A model generated the notes under the pieces. That model was not told the origin of the DNA and ran no database searches. It saw nothing but the letters and a program-made list of their open reading frames with translations. This document shows positions 51,026 to 59,500 of a stretch of 64,000 nucleotides of DNA, piece after piece. The position numbers and the translations under genes are program-made. Within the stretch, counting starts at the first letter, position 1, and the number at the start of each line of letters is the position of its first letter. Source of the stretch: Methanomassiliicoccaceae archaeon DOK. Its GTDB lineage: Archaea; Thermoplasmatota; Thermoplasmata; Methanomassiliicoccales; Methanomethylophilaceae. The DNA is taken from the NCBI GenBank assembly GCA_009911715.1, contig CP047880.1:496001-560000 (forward strand). The letters are read 5' to 3'.

Positions 51026-51495
51026 GCGTTCTCCCTCTCGAACTCCAGGAGCCTCCTCTTCATGCTGGAGCCTCCGGCGTAGCTTCCGACCCCGCCTGCG
51101 GTCGGGACCACCCTGTGGCAGGGGATGACGATGGGGAGGGGGTTCTCCGCGCATGCGGTGCCCACCGCACGGTACGCCCTCGGGGATCCGACCGCCTCTG
51201 CGACCTGGGCGTAGGTGCGGGTCTCACCGTACGGTATGTCCCTCAGGGCGTCCAGGACGGACACCCTGAACTCGGACCCGTCGTAGGACAGGGGGAGGTC
51301 GAAATCCCTTCTCTTTCCGGAGAAGTACTGGTTCAGCTGGTCCGCGGCCTCCAGAAGGACGTCTGTCTCTGCCTCGTCCATGCACGGGAGGTTGCTGTTG
51401 GGCAGGTACACGCCTGTCACGTTCCCATCGCCGTCCTCCGTGATGCTCACGGTTCCGATGAGGGTTATGCAGGAGAGGATACACGGGCCACGCAT
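51022..51495 (-). CDS. ogt: Methylated-DNA-protein cysteine methyltransferase
   Basis: This suicide enzyme transfers O6-alkyl groups from guanine to its own cysteine. The 157 residues contain VLDALRDIPYGETRTYAQVA, the helix-turn-helix GSPRAYRAVGTACAENP with the arginine finger, and the active-site PIVIPCHRVVP. The C-terminal GSYAGGSSMKRRLLEFE is typical. It is the first gene of the ogt-alkD pair. Confidence 0.95.
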   Translation of the reverse strand: MRGPCILSCITLIGTVSITEDGDGNVTGVYLPNSNLPCMDEAETDVLLEAADQLNQYFSGKRRDFDLPLSYDGSEFRVSVLDALRDIPYGETRTYAQVAEAVGSPRAYRAVGTACAENPLPIVIPCHRVVPTAGGVGSYAGGSSMKRRLLEFERENA

Positions 51496-51599
51496 GAGAG
51501 CGGGAATGGCATTGTCTATGTATTATTTTGGCTGGTAAGATGCATCCATCGGACCCGTCCACCACCAGGTATCTCTACCCGTTCCACGTTGGAGTGCCG

Positions 51600-52529
51600 A
51601 TGATCATCTGCGCCAGCCGCCGCACCGACATCCCGGCGTTCCATTCCGGGTGGATGATGAACAGGCTGAGGGCTGGCTATGCGCTGGTGCGCAATCCGGT
51701 CTCGCGGACGACCGTGCACCGCGTGGATCTCACCAGGCGCAACGTGGACTGCATAATCTTCATGACCAAGGATCCGAGGCCCATGGTCCCCCACATGAGG
51801 GAGGTGTCCTCGATGGGCCACATGACGGTCTTCCAGGTCACCATCACCCCATACGGGAAGGACATCGAGCCGGGTGTGCCGTTCAAGGCGGACATAAGCG
51901 ACGCCTGCGAGGAGATAGCGGGCAGGATCGGAAGGGACAGGATGGTCTGGAGGTACGACCCGGTGATCCTCAACTCCAGGATCTCGATGGAGTACCACCG
52001 CAGGAAGTTCGACATGATGTGCCGCGAGGCCTCCAGATGGACGGACCGCTGCGTGTTCAGCTTCGTCGACATATACGGCAAGCTCCTCAGGCTCGAGGAG
52101 GAGGGGGTGCTCCGCAGGGTCTCCGTCGCGGAGATGGACGCCTTCGCCGATATGGCCTCCCGGACGGCGGAGGAGTACGGCATCACGCTGTCCTGCTGCT
52201 GCGGTGCCAGGGATTTCACGAGGTTCGGCATTGAGCCCAGGGGGTGCGTGGACAGGGAGATGATGCGCTCGCTCGACATCCCCTACGAGACCCAGTCGGT
52301 GCCGGTGCGCGACGGGTGCAGATGCGTGAAGAGCATCGACATCGGGGAGTACGACACATGCGGCCACGGGTGCGTGTACTGCTACGCCGGCCGCGGGGGT
52401 TCCGACCCGTCCCGGAGGCGCCTGTACTCGGACGACACCGAGCTGCTGTGGGGTGCCGTGATGCCCAGGGACAGGATAGTGGACCTGAAGGGGCGCGGGA
52501 CCAGCCGCGTCGATGATTATATAGGATGA
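51600..52529 (+). CDS. DUF1848 protein
   Basis: The 309 residues match DUF1848: MIICASRRTDIPAFHSGWMMNRL at the start, CIIFMTKDPRPM, QVTITPYGKDIEPG and the C-terminal Cys cluster CRCVKSIDIGEYDTCGHGCVYCYA, reminiscent of radical-SAM/spore photolyase-like iron-sulfur proteins. No experimental function is known to me. ATG 51600 matches the family N-terminus and has GGAGTG 4 bases upstream. Earlier in-frame ATGs lie near the promoter (TATGTATTATTTT, about 51515). Confidence 0.85.
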   Translation: MIICASRRTDIPAFHSGWMMNRLRAGYALVRNPVSRTTVHRVDLTRRNVDCIIFMTKDPRPMVPHMREVSSMGHMTVFQVTITPYGKDIEPGVPFKADISDACEEIAGRIGRDRMVWRYDPVILNSRISMEYHRRKFDMMCREASRWTDRCVFSFVDIYGKLLRLEEEGVLRRVSVAEMDAFADMASRTAEEYGITLSCCCGARDFTRFGIEPRGCVDREMMRSLDIPYETQSVPVRDGCRCVKSIDIGEYDTCGHGCVYCYAGRGGSDPSRRRLYSDDTELLWGAVMPRDRIVDLKGRGTSRVDDYIG

Positions 52530-52544
52530 CCAGGATGCCGAGGC

Positions 52545-53105
52545 ATGGATTTCCTGAGCCTCGTGCTCATAGCGGTCGGACTGGCTATGGACGCCTTCGC
52601 GGTGTCCATATGCAAGGGCCTGGCCATGAAGAGGCCCGGCCCCAAGGCGATAATCGTGGTGGGGCTCTGGTTCGGTTTCTTCCAGGCCCTGATGCCGCTG
52701 ATCGGCTACTATCTGGGGAGTTCGTTCTACGACTACATCTCGGACTATGACCACTGGATCGCTTTCATCCTGCTGGCCGCGATAGGTCTGAACATGATAC
52801 GCGAGGCCCTGTCCGGAGAGGAGGAGGGGGTCGACGACAGCATCGGATTCAGGACAATGCTGGTCCTCGCCGTGGCCACGAGCATAGACGCCCTCGCAGT
52901 GGGGATATCCCTGGCGATGACGGGCGACGACATAGTGTCGTCCGCTCTGCTGATAGGCATCGTCACGTTCCTGATCTCCGCTGTCGGTGTGAAGATCGGA
53001 AGCGTGTTCGGTGACAGGTTCGGTCAGAAGGCCGAACTGGTCGGAGGAGTGATCCTCATCATCATCGGCCTGAAGATCTTACTCGAGCACCTGGGGTTCC
53101 TCTGA
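52545..53105 (+). CDS. mntP: Manganese efflux pump MntP
   Basis: The 186-residue, six-helix membrane protein carries both conserved halves: VGLAMDAFAVSICKGLAM and VATSIDALAVGISLAM (paired Asp-containing motifs), and GLKILLEHLGF at the end. MntP exports Mn(II). No Mn riboswitch-like structure is seen upstream, since the gene starts 15 bases after the DUF1848 stop. It overlaps the convergent zinc-ribbon gene by 27 bases. Confidence 0.93.
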   Translation: MDFLSLVLIAVGLAMDAFAVSICKGLAMKRPGPKAIIVVGLWFGFFQALMPLIGYYLGSSFYDYISDYDHWIAFILLAAIGLNMIREALSGEEEGVDDSIGFRTMLVLAVATSIDALAVGISLAMTGDDIVSSALLIGIVTFLISAVGVKIGSVFGDRFGQKAELVGGVILIIIGLKILLEHLGFL

Positions 53106-54086
53106 GGCCTCGGCCTCTTCCGGATCGAGCAGAAGGCATCTCCTGACGTACGAGTCTACGGCGATGTCGATGTCCACGGGGGCCTCGTCGGTCTTCCTGG
53201 AGAGGAGCTTCCCGAACATCCCCTCGATGCGCGGGAGCATGGCCTCCAGCAGGTACTCGTTCTCCCTCAGCATCTCGTCGTTCCAGTGTGCGTTCGCCCT
53301 GCGGACGTCCGCCGGATCCATGCCCTCGGTGTAGAATCTCATCCTCTGGGCGATCAGGTCGTAGACGTGGGCGTCCTCCTGGTCGTCGTCCTCGTAGGTC
53401 TCCGGGTCGTATCCGATGGCCGCGAGGTACTCGTTGATGACATGGGGCAGGGACCAGAAGTTGTGTCCGTACTCCACGACCCTGCGGAAGAGCTCCGGGA
53501 CGATCTCGTTGAATCCCTCGTTCCCGCTCGCCTCGTTCCTGCCGAGGATCTTCCTGTACTCCATGTACACGCTGTAGTACATGAACGCCTTGCAGGACTC
53601 GTTCGTGTTGGCGTATATCTCGTCGCACAGCTTGTCGAGGTACTTCACGGGGTGGAACTCGACGAACTCCTCCTCCTTCTTGAAGATCATCTCGGACACG
53701 CAGCGCGTCATGAGACAGACGTAGGCGTCGATGTTGGTGTAGACGGACAGGAGCTCCAGGCCCCTCTTCCAGTCGTTGAACGCCTTCCCGTCCTCGCCCT
53801 CGTAGGCGTAAATGGCCCCCCTGAGGAAGAACGCGTCGAAGTCGGTCTCCTCCGAGGCCTTGAGAATGTCGTCGGCGAGAGCCAGAGCCTTCTTGGGGTT
53901 GTCGTCCTCCAGGGCGTCGAGCGCCTCTCTGAACGTGTCCTCCAGCTCTCCGGGGCGGATGAACTGGCGGATGCTCTCGCGGTCCGTGTAGATGTTCTTG
54001 CCGCACTCCTTGCAGAGGTACCTCGATCCGTCGCCGGTCTCGATGTCACCGCCGCAGTACGGGCAGAACATCAGTGCGAAATCCAT
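53079..54086 (-). CDS. Zinc-ribbon protein with TPR-like helices
   Basis: The 335-residue acidic protein starts with a zinc ribbon (FCPYCGGDIETGD ... YLCKECGKNIYTD, residues 8-35). Helical repeats of TPR type follow (FREALDALEDDNPKKALALADD, then FLRGAIYAYEGEDGKAFNDWKRGLELL). The rest (150-335) is helical and unrecognised. It may be an adaptor. It is monocistronic and lies just outside the tRNA-Pro island. Confidence 0.7.
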   Translation of the reverse strand: MDFALMFCPYCGGDIETGDGSRYLCKECGKNIYTDRESIRQFIRPGELEDTFREALDALEDDNPKKALALADDILKASEETDFDAFFLRGAIYAYEGEDGKAFNDWKRGLELLSVYTNIDAYVCLMTRCVSEMIFKKEEEFVEFHPVKYLDKLCDEIYANTNESCKAFMYYSVYMEYRKILGRNEASGNEGFNEIVPELFRRVVEYGHNFWSLPHVINEYLAAIGYDPETYEDDDQEDAHVYDLIAQRMRFYTEGMDPADVRRANAHWNDEMLRENEYLLEAMLPRIEGMFGKLLSRKTDEAPVDIDIAVDSYVRRCLLLDPEEAEASEEPQVLE

Positions 54087-54198
54087 GAACCGCTATTTGC
54101 CCGACGGTATTTTAGGGTTACCAATCGGAATCGGACGTTTTCGAACGGTATCCGTTGCCACAGTGGGGCGAGGACGGGAAATACGTTAGGATCGGTCG

Positions 54199-54483
54199 TC
54201 AGAAGCGGTCTTCCGTTCGGAGGATGTCGCCGAGGGCGGCGTTCAGGAAGCCCAGTGCCTCCTCGTCGATCTCGTAGTCGTACCATCTCCCGGTGGGGAT
54301 GGTCCTCACGAGACCGGCGTCAAGGAGCACGGACATGTGGTGGGACAGGGTCGGCTGCGATATGTCCATGTCCTTGAGGATCTGGCACGAACACAGCCTC
54401 CTCCCCTTGAGTATCCTGAGTATGGTCAGGCGGTTGGGGTCCGACAGGGCGCGCATCATGCACAGGAACTTCTCGTCGTCCAT
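54199..54483 (-). CDS. ArsR-family transcriptional repressor
   Basis: The 94-residue winged helix has the ArsR core: LSDPNRLTILRILKGRRLCSCQILKDMDISQPTLSHHMSVLLDAGLV and a wing GRWYDYEIDEE. CSC in the LCSCQI segment matches the ELCVCDL arsenic-sensing motif of ArsR. It stands alone; targets could include the ArsD-like gene 40 kb away or genes outside the window. Confidence 0.88.
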   Translation of the reverse strand: MDDEKFLCMMRALSDPNRLTILRILKGRRLCSCQILKDMDISQPTLSHHMSVLLDAGLVRTIPTGRWYDYEIDEEALGFLNAALGDILRTEDRF

Positions 54484-54619
54484 AACGAAGCAGGACTATG
54501 TGTCTGTGGTATTTAGCGGATGTTACAGTTATTCCATCCCCCGCTCCGTCCCATCCCGGTACCGCCCTACGTGCATGCTTAAATACCGCATACCTGGATG
54601 GATACAGGCGGGTCGCAGG

Positions 54620-54730
54620 TCATCGGAGATCGTGACCCTTCACGACCTCGTCATGTGTGCGGACAACGGGGTTCGTGTTGAAGCGTCCGATCGCCTTCTC
54701 GCACATCTCAGCATCCAGTTCATCATCCAT
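54620..54730 (-). pseudogene. Short protein fragment beside tRNA-Pro, possibly antitoxin-like
   Basis: On the minus strand, a frame with protein-like composition runs to TGA at 54620-54622. It includes MDDELDAEMCEKAIGRF followed by NPVVRTHDEVVKG. The pattern recalls C-terminal parts of small bacterial antitoxins, but the match is from memory and weak. Upstream the same frame runs unbroken into the tRNA promoter without a good start, suggesting a truncated remnant. Confidence 0.25.
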
Positions 54731-54788
54731 TCGATTGACATCTGCACAGACATCGTGGCGATGCCGGATCGTGCGATCCAGTCTGTCA

Positions 54789-54800
54789 AAGTATTTATTT
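54789..54800 (+). promoter_or_regulatory. tRNA-Pro promoter
   Basis: AGTATTTATTTA is a good archaeal TATA element centred about 28 bases before the tRNA 5' end. Confidence 0.6.
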
Positions 54801-54822
54801 AGGAATCCGTTGGGGTTCTCTG

Positions 54823-54896
54823 TGGGCCCGTGGGGTAGCTTGGTATCCTTGTGGCTTCGGGAGCCATTGACTCCGGTTCAAATCCGGGCGGGCCCA
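54823..54896 (+). tRNA. tRNA-Pro (anticodon CGG)
   Basis: The 74-base gene folds into a standard cloverleaf. The acceptor stem GGGCCCG/CGGGCCC pairs perfectly. The anticodon arm is GTGGC-TTCGGGA-GCCAT, giving anticodon CGG, which reads CCG. The T arm is TCCGG-TTCAAAT-CCGGG. CCA is not encoded. Its 3' end is the attachment site of the island that follows. Confidence 0.93.
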
Positions 54897-54902
54897 CTCA
54901 TC
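54887..54902 (+). repeat. attL (16-base direct repeat)
   Basis: GGCGGGCCCACTCATC covers the tRNA-Pro acceptor 3' strand and 6 downstream bases. It is identical to 63646-63661. Confidence 0.75.
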
Positions 54903-55125
54903 TTGAAGGATTTTCGACCCCTTTCCGAGAGCCTCGGTTGCATATATGTTGTTTCTGGACGGACATCGCGTCCCGTATGCGACGTTCCACCCCCTATGGA
55001 TGAAAAATCGACGGTTGCATCCAACAGGATGCCTCCGGGGAGTCACGGGAGTGACATGTGGATTAACCTTATTAACTGGTTTAACCGACGCTCCCGGACG
55101 ACGGGGCGTCGGATATGTATTGTGA

Positions 55126-55581
55126 TTACGTCTTTGTGATGACTTTCTGGTCGTTCTTCATCTGGAATATCTTGTCCAGAACGTTGCGCTCCGGGTAGTC
55201 CGCGTAGAACTTCTGGATGGTCTCGATGGTCGCATGCCCCATGGACTTGGACACGAGCTTGATGGGATGGCCGACGTCGAACATCCTCTGCCCGTTAGCA
55301 CGGTGCCCGTCCCTGAACTCGAACCTGACGTCCAGCATCTTCTCCTCCCTCTCCTTTAGGCGGCCGAAGGACTGCTGGCGCATGAACTCCCTGCCGCTCC
55401 TGAGCGGCGGGAACATTGCTTCCGATTCGATACCGAGGGTCCTGAGCCTCTCCGCCCTGAACGTCAGGTATCTCTCAAGGAAGTCCTTCACGCCGTCCAT
55501 GACGGGGACGGAGCGCCTGCGGCCCCACGTCCCCTCGCCCATGACGTACTGCACGGATATGGTGGACTTGTCGCCCATCAT
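55126..55581 (-). pseudogene. Tyrosine recombinase, C-terminal fragment
   Basis: About 150 residues of the catalytic half remain: the beta-hairpin GEGTWGRRRSVPVMDG, the box II region FRDGHRANGQRMFDVGHPIK, KSMGHATIETIQKFYADY (His/Tyr, with the nucleophilic Tyr in KFYADY), and a C-terminal tail. The N-terminal arm-binding/core-binding domain and the box I Arg are missing, because the frame loses sense before about 55581. It probably drove integration at the adjacent tRNA, then was truncated. Confidence 0.72.
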
Positions 55582-55587
55582 GTGACG

Positions 55588-55811
55588 TTGCCGGCGTACA
55601 ACCTGCTGGAGGTGGAGGAGGGCTACAGAATGGAGACCATCCACTCCCTCTCCGACTCGGGAGGAGGATCGCTGAGCACCTGGACGCGATCTGCGAGATA
55701 CTGGACGAGATCAGACCCGGCATGAACGACGACGGCACTGTGTATATGGATCCGAATGCGGACGGGTTCATGGATAGATTCAGGAATGATTCCGATACAT
55801 CCTCGAAGTGA
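55588..55811 (+). pseudogene. Frameshifted gene remnant at the recombinase junction
   Basis: Coding-like sequence runs rightward in one frame (LPAYNLLEVEEGYRMETIHSL) and, after a shift near 55655-55665, continues in another (AEHLDAICEILDEIRPGMND, then FMDRFRND) to TGA 55809-55811. It abuts the broken end of the recombinase, so a deletion probably joined two genes here. The family is unrecognised. Confidence 0.35.
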
Positions 55812-55891
55812 TCAGACCTTGAATCAACCTGTCTTAATCCAAATGTCAACGATGGATTCTGAATATCTGGATGATTTAAAGACAAAAAAAA

Positions 55892-55908
55892 GTAATGTTT
55901 TTAATTAC
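55892..55908 (+). promoter_or_regulatory. Possible TetR operator
   Basis: GTAAT and ATTAC flank a 7-base T-rich spacer 20 bases before the tetR ATG, within AAAAAAAGTAAT. The related AAAAAAGTAATTAA occurs at 56537-56550 before the large cargo gene. Confidence 0.4.
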
Positions 55909-55927
55909 GTGAAGCGATTCATCAATC

Positions 55928-56524
55928 ATGTCGAGGAAGGCTTACTCCGAGGAAGAGCGCGATCTCATACGCTCAAGACTCATGGACGTAGCCGCCGCAC
56001 TCTTCAAGGAGAAGGGAATCCGCGATACGAATATAGACGAGATCTACACGCCTGTGGGGATCTCGAAGACCTTCTTCTACTCGTTCTTCCCGTCCAAGGC
56101 GGTTTTGGCCATAGCCATAATGAAGGAAGGCATGGGAGGGATTGGAGACCTGTTCCGCAGGAATGTCTGGGAATACGGGGCTGAGAATGGCATAAGGGAG
56201 ACATTCTCCGAGGTCATCTCCGGTGGATTCTACATTCCGGGGGAAGACGACCAGGCGTACATAAGGGAACACCTGTCGGAGCAGGAGCTGATCGGATTTC
56301 AGAACGACCTTGTTGTGCTGTTCTCCGACATGCTGTACACCGTAGGGGTCCCGGCATCCAAACTGGATCCAAGGGTGGTGTGCAACATGACGATGTCTGT
56401 TCTGACGACCAGGATGACAGAAGGGAGGAGGATGTTGCTCACTTTCGCCGAAACTGCCGACAATACCTCGTCCCTGCAGATCAAGTCACTAGTGGCGCTT
56501 GTATTGGAGAACAGAGTAATATAA
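55928..56524 (+). CDS. TetR/AcrR-family regulator
   Basis: The 198-residue protein has a TetR N-terminal helix-turn-helix (LMDVAAALFKEKGIRDTNIDEIYTPVGISKTFFYSFFPSK, about 18-58) and a helical ligand-binding domain with no recognisable relatives. It is the first cargo gene of the island, 55 bases before the large modular gene. Similar AT-rich motifs precede both genes, so it probably controls the island operon in response to an unknown ligand. Confidence 0.85.
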   Translation: MSRKAYSEEERDLIRSRLMDVAAALFKEKGIRDTNIDEIYTPVGISKTFFYSFFPSKAVLAIAIMKEGMGGIGDLFRRNVWEYGAENGIRETFSEVISGGFYIPGEDDQAYIREHLSEQELIGFQNDLVVLFSDMLYTVGVPASKLDPRVVCNMTMSVLTTRMTEGRRMLLTFAETADNTSSLQIKSLVALVLENRVI

Positions 56525-56579
56525 AGACTGAATCATAAAAAAGTAATTAAGTAGAGAAAAGAGAAGGAGTGGGATCTGC

Positions 56580-59500
56580 ATGATGGATGAGAAGGGGTTG
56601 CTCGAACAATGCGAGACGTGGCACGAGGCGGGGGAATACTCCAGGATAGTGGAGGCACTGGAGAGAGTGCCCGAGGATGAACGTACGACCGAAATCGACA
56701 TGGAACTGGCTAGAGCGTACAACAACCTCGGAGAACCCGGCGACATTGAGGGAAGGAGAAAGTACAGGAAGGCCCTGGATCTGCTGAGATCCCATTCGGA
56801 CGAGATGGCAGACGATTACAGCTGGAACTTCAGGACAGGGTATTCGCTCTTCTACCTGGAGAGGGAGGGGGAGGCGCTCCCCTACTTCGAGAAGGCACTG
56901 GAACTCCATCCCGGAGACGATCCGAAGTACAATTCCAAGGAGGACATCCAGGAGTTCATCGACGGATGCAGGGAGATGATGGCCCTGCCCAGATTCAACA
57001 AGAGCTTCAGGGACAGGGTCGCCGAGGCCTGGGAGGTGTTTGCGGATGAGGAAGCGGAGATCCGCAGGATGATGGACTCCGATAAGAGGGAGGAATACTC
57101 GGAGGAACTCGTGAAGACCGTCCAGGAAATCCTGGAGATCGCCCTGGAGGACCCGACGTTCGAGGTCGGCATCGACGAAGGGATGTACGACCTGGTGCTG
57201 TCCACCCAGGGCGACAAGGTCAGGCTGTTCGAGTACGTCTACTTCAGAGACCATGCCCCCGAATCCGTCCGCGAAAGATGGAAGGTTACCATCGGGCGCC
57301 ATTCCAGTCCGGGATTCCATCTGCGCGCCTTCGACCTGGATGTCTCCGGGGAGGACGTCGACGTCTGGGTGGAGAAGGGGGAGGAGGACCGCATCTCCGT
57401 ATCTGTTCACTGCGGCAAGGTCCAGGATGCGCTGGAGGACGAGAACAGGGTCTGGTGGATGCTGTTCACGATTCTGGACCACACCATAGGGGAGATTGCT
57501 AACATGAGACACATCGACAGCTTCGAGGTTGTGGACCAACCCCTGGAAGGCAGTCCGGTGAAGCTCAGAGACCTGCCGAGAGCCCTGGAGGACATGGGCA
57601 TCATCCTGACGAACGATGCCGATTCATTTCTGCAGAGATACACCGTCTACAAGTCGGAACCGGACACGGAATCAGACGGTCCGTGGCGCTTCGACATCCT
57701 GTCCGGATCGGACTGCTGCCCTCCGATAATCAACGACTACTACTCCGGTGAAAGGGGATGCGTCGACCTGCTGCACGCCGACGGCGCCGTAGCGGGATAC
57801 CTCGCATATCCACTGGACTCGTTCAACGGCGAGGACAGGAGCGAGAGGATCTTCGACTTCCGCGACAGCCTCCAGGAGGCCATCGAGGACAAGGCGGGAG
57901 CGGATGCAGTCTCCTTCATCGGCGGAGCGACAGGTCTCCGCTACGGATACCTGGATCTCATCGCATGGGACCTTCAGTCCGTCGTCGATGCGGCGCAGGA
58001 GTTCCTCACAGGATCGGATGTCTCGAAGGCGTACTTCCGCGTGTTCTCGATGGACGTCCCCACCTGCCTGATAGCCAACAATAGGGACGGGGATGTGGAC
58101 CTCGATCTGGATGGCATCGATTACATCCCCTACGATCCAGAGGACCCAGAGCCGTTCTACGATCAGATCTCGAAGTGGAACGATGAGGACGAGTACTCCC
58201 GCTGCATCGCCGTACTGGAGACCATCCCGGAGGAACAGATGGACTACCGCGCCAGCTATGCGCTGGCCCGTGCGTTGCAGAACTACGCCGTCATCGGGGA
58301 CCACGACGAGGGCACTCCCGGTTACAAGGCGGACAGGGCCCTGGAACACTCCTTGGAGATCCTCGAATCCATCCGTGGCGAGGGCGAGGACAAGGCCGAG
58401 TGGAACATGCGCATGGCATACGGTCACCAGTACCTCAGCGGACAGGAGGAGAAGGCCATACCTTATGCTGAGAGGTGGGCGGAGCTGGACCCCGAGGACG
58501 AGAACGCGCCGGGGGTGATCAAGGAATGCCTCGAGGCGATAGAGAGACGGTCCGACGGTTCGGAATCCGATGTCGATGATGATGAGGCCGGTGTCTTCGC
58601 GGGATTCGTCCTCCTGTCCAGGGTCTCCTGGAGCAAGCGGCAGCTGATACGCGACCTGGATGAGTTGTGGGACATCGTCGCCGAGGAGGATGACGACGAC
58701 TCCAACGACGACGTGCTTGTCTTCGAGGTCGACGGGAGAGTGGCGGCCATCAGCCTCATGAAGGGACCCATCCCGGACGGCGAGGCTGAAGCCAATGCCG
58801 AGAACAACTACATGTGGCCCGAGGCCGTGGATGTCGCCAGAGAGCACAGGGCGCACCTCCTGGTGTTCGTCGGTGAGAGGGATGACGACGATCTAATCGA
58901 GAGGGGGAAGCTGTTCGTGAAGCTCCTCGCGGCATGCTGCCGTCAGGAGAACGCCTCTGGCATCTACACCAGCGGAGTGGTGTTCCAGCCGGAGTTCTAC
59001 GAAGGCATGGCCGGGATGATGAGGGAGGACGAGCTCCCGATCTTCAACTGGATATGGTTCGGACTGTACAGGACGGAGAAGGGCATATCCGGATACACCT
59101 ACGGGATGAGGACATTCGGAAGGGAGGAGATGGAGGTCCTCGACGCTGATGGGGAACCGAACGACGTCAGGGACTTCCTGGCGAACCTCGTATCATACCA
59201 GCTCGAGTGCGACGTCCGTCTGAAGGACGGAGAGACCATAGGGTTCTCCGAGAACGACAGACACACAATCGCTCTCAGCGAGGGCGTGGCCCTCCCGGGG
59301 ATGACACTCAAGGTATCCTATGAATCCCAGGAGGTATTCATGGACGACGCGTCGTTCCACCTGGAAAGCATCGAGGAGAAGTCCCTGCCCGTGGACCCCA
59401 TCAACGCCTACAACCATATGGCCATCTATCTGCGCTGGTGCGTCGAACACGACTTGATTAATGAGGACTTCGCTGAGGATCACTGCGACAGCCTCTCGGT

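Noticed and set aside
52530-52544. Manganese riboswitch before mntP
   Set aside because: There are only 15 bases between the preceding stop and the mntP start, too few for such an element.
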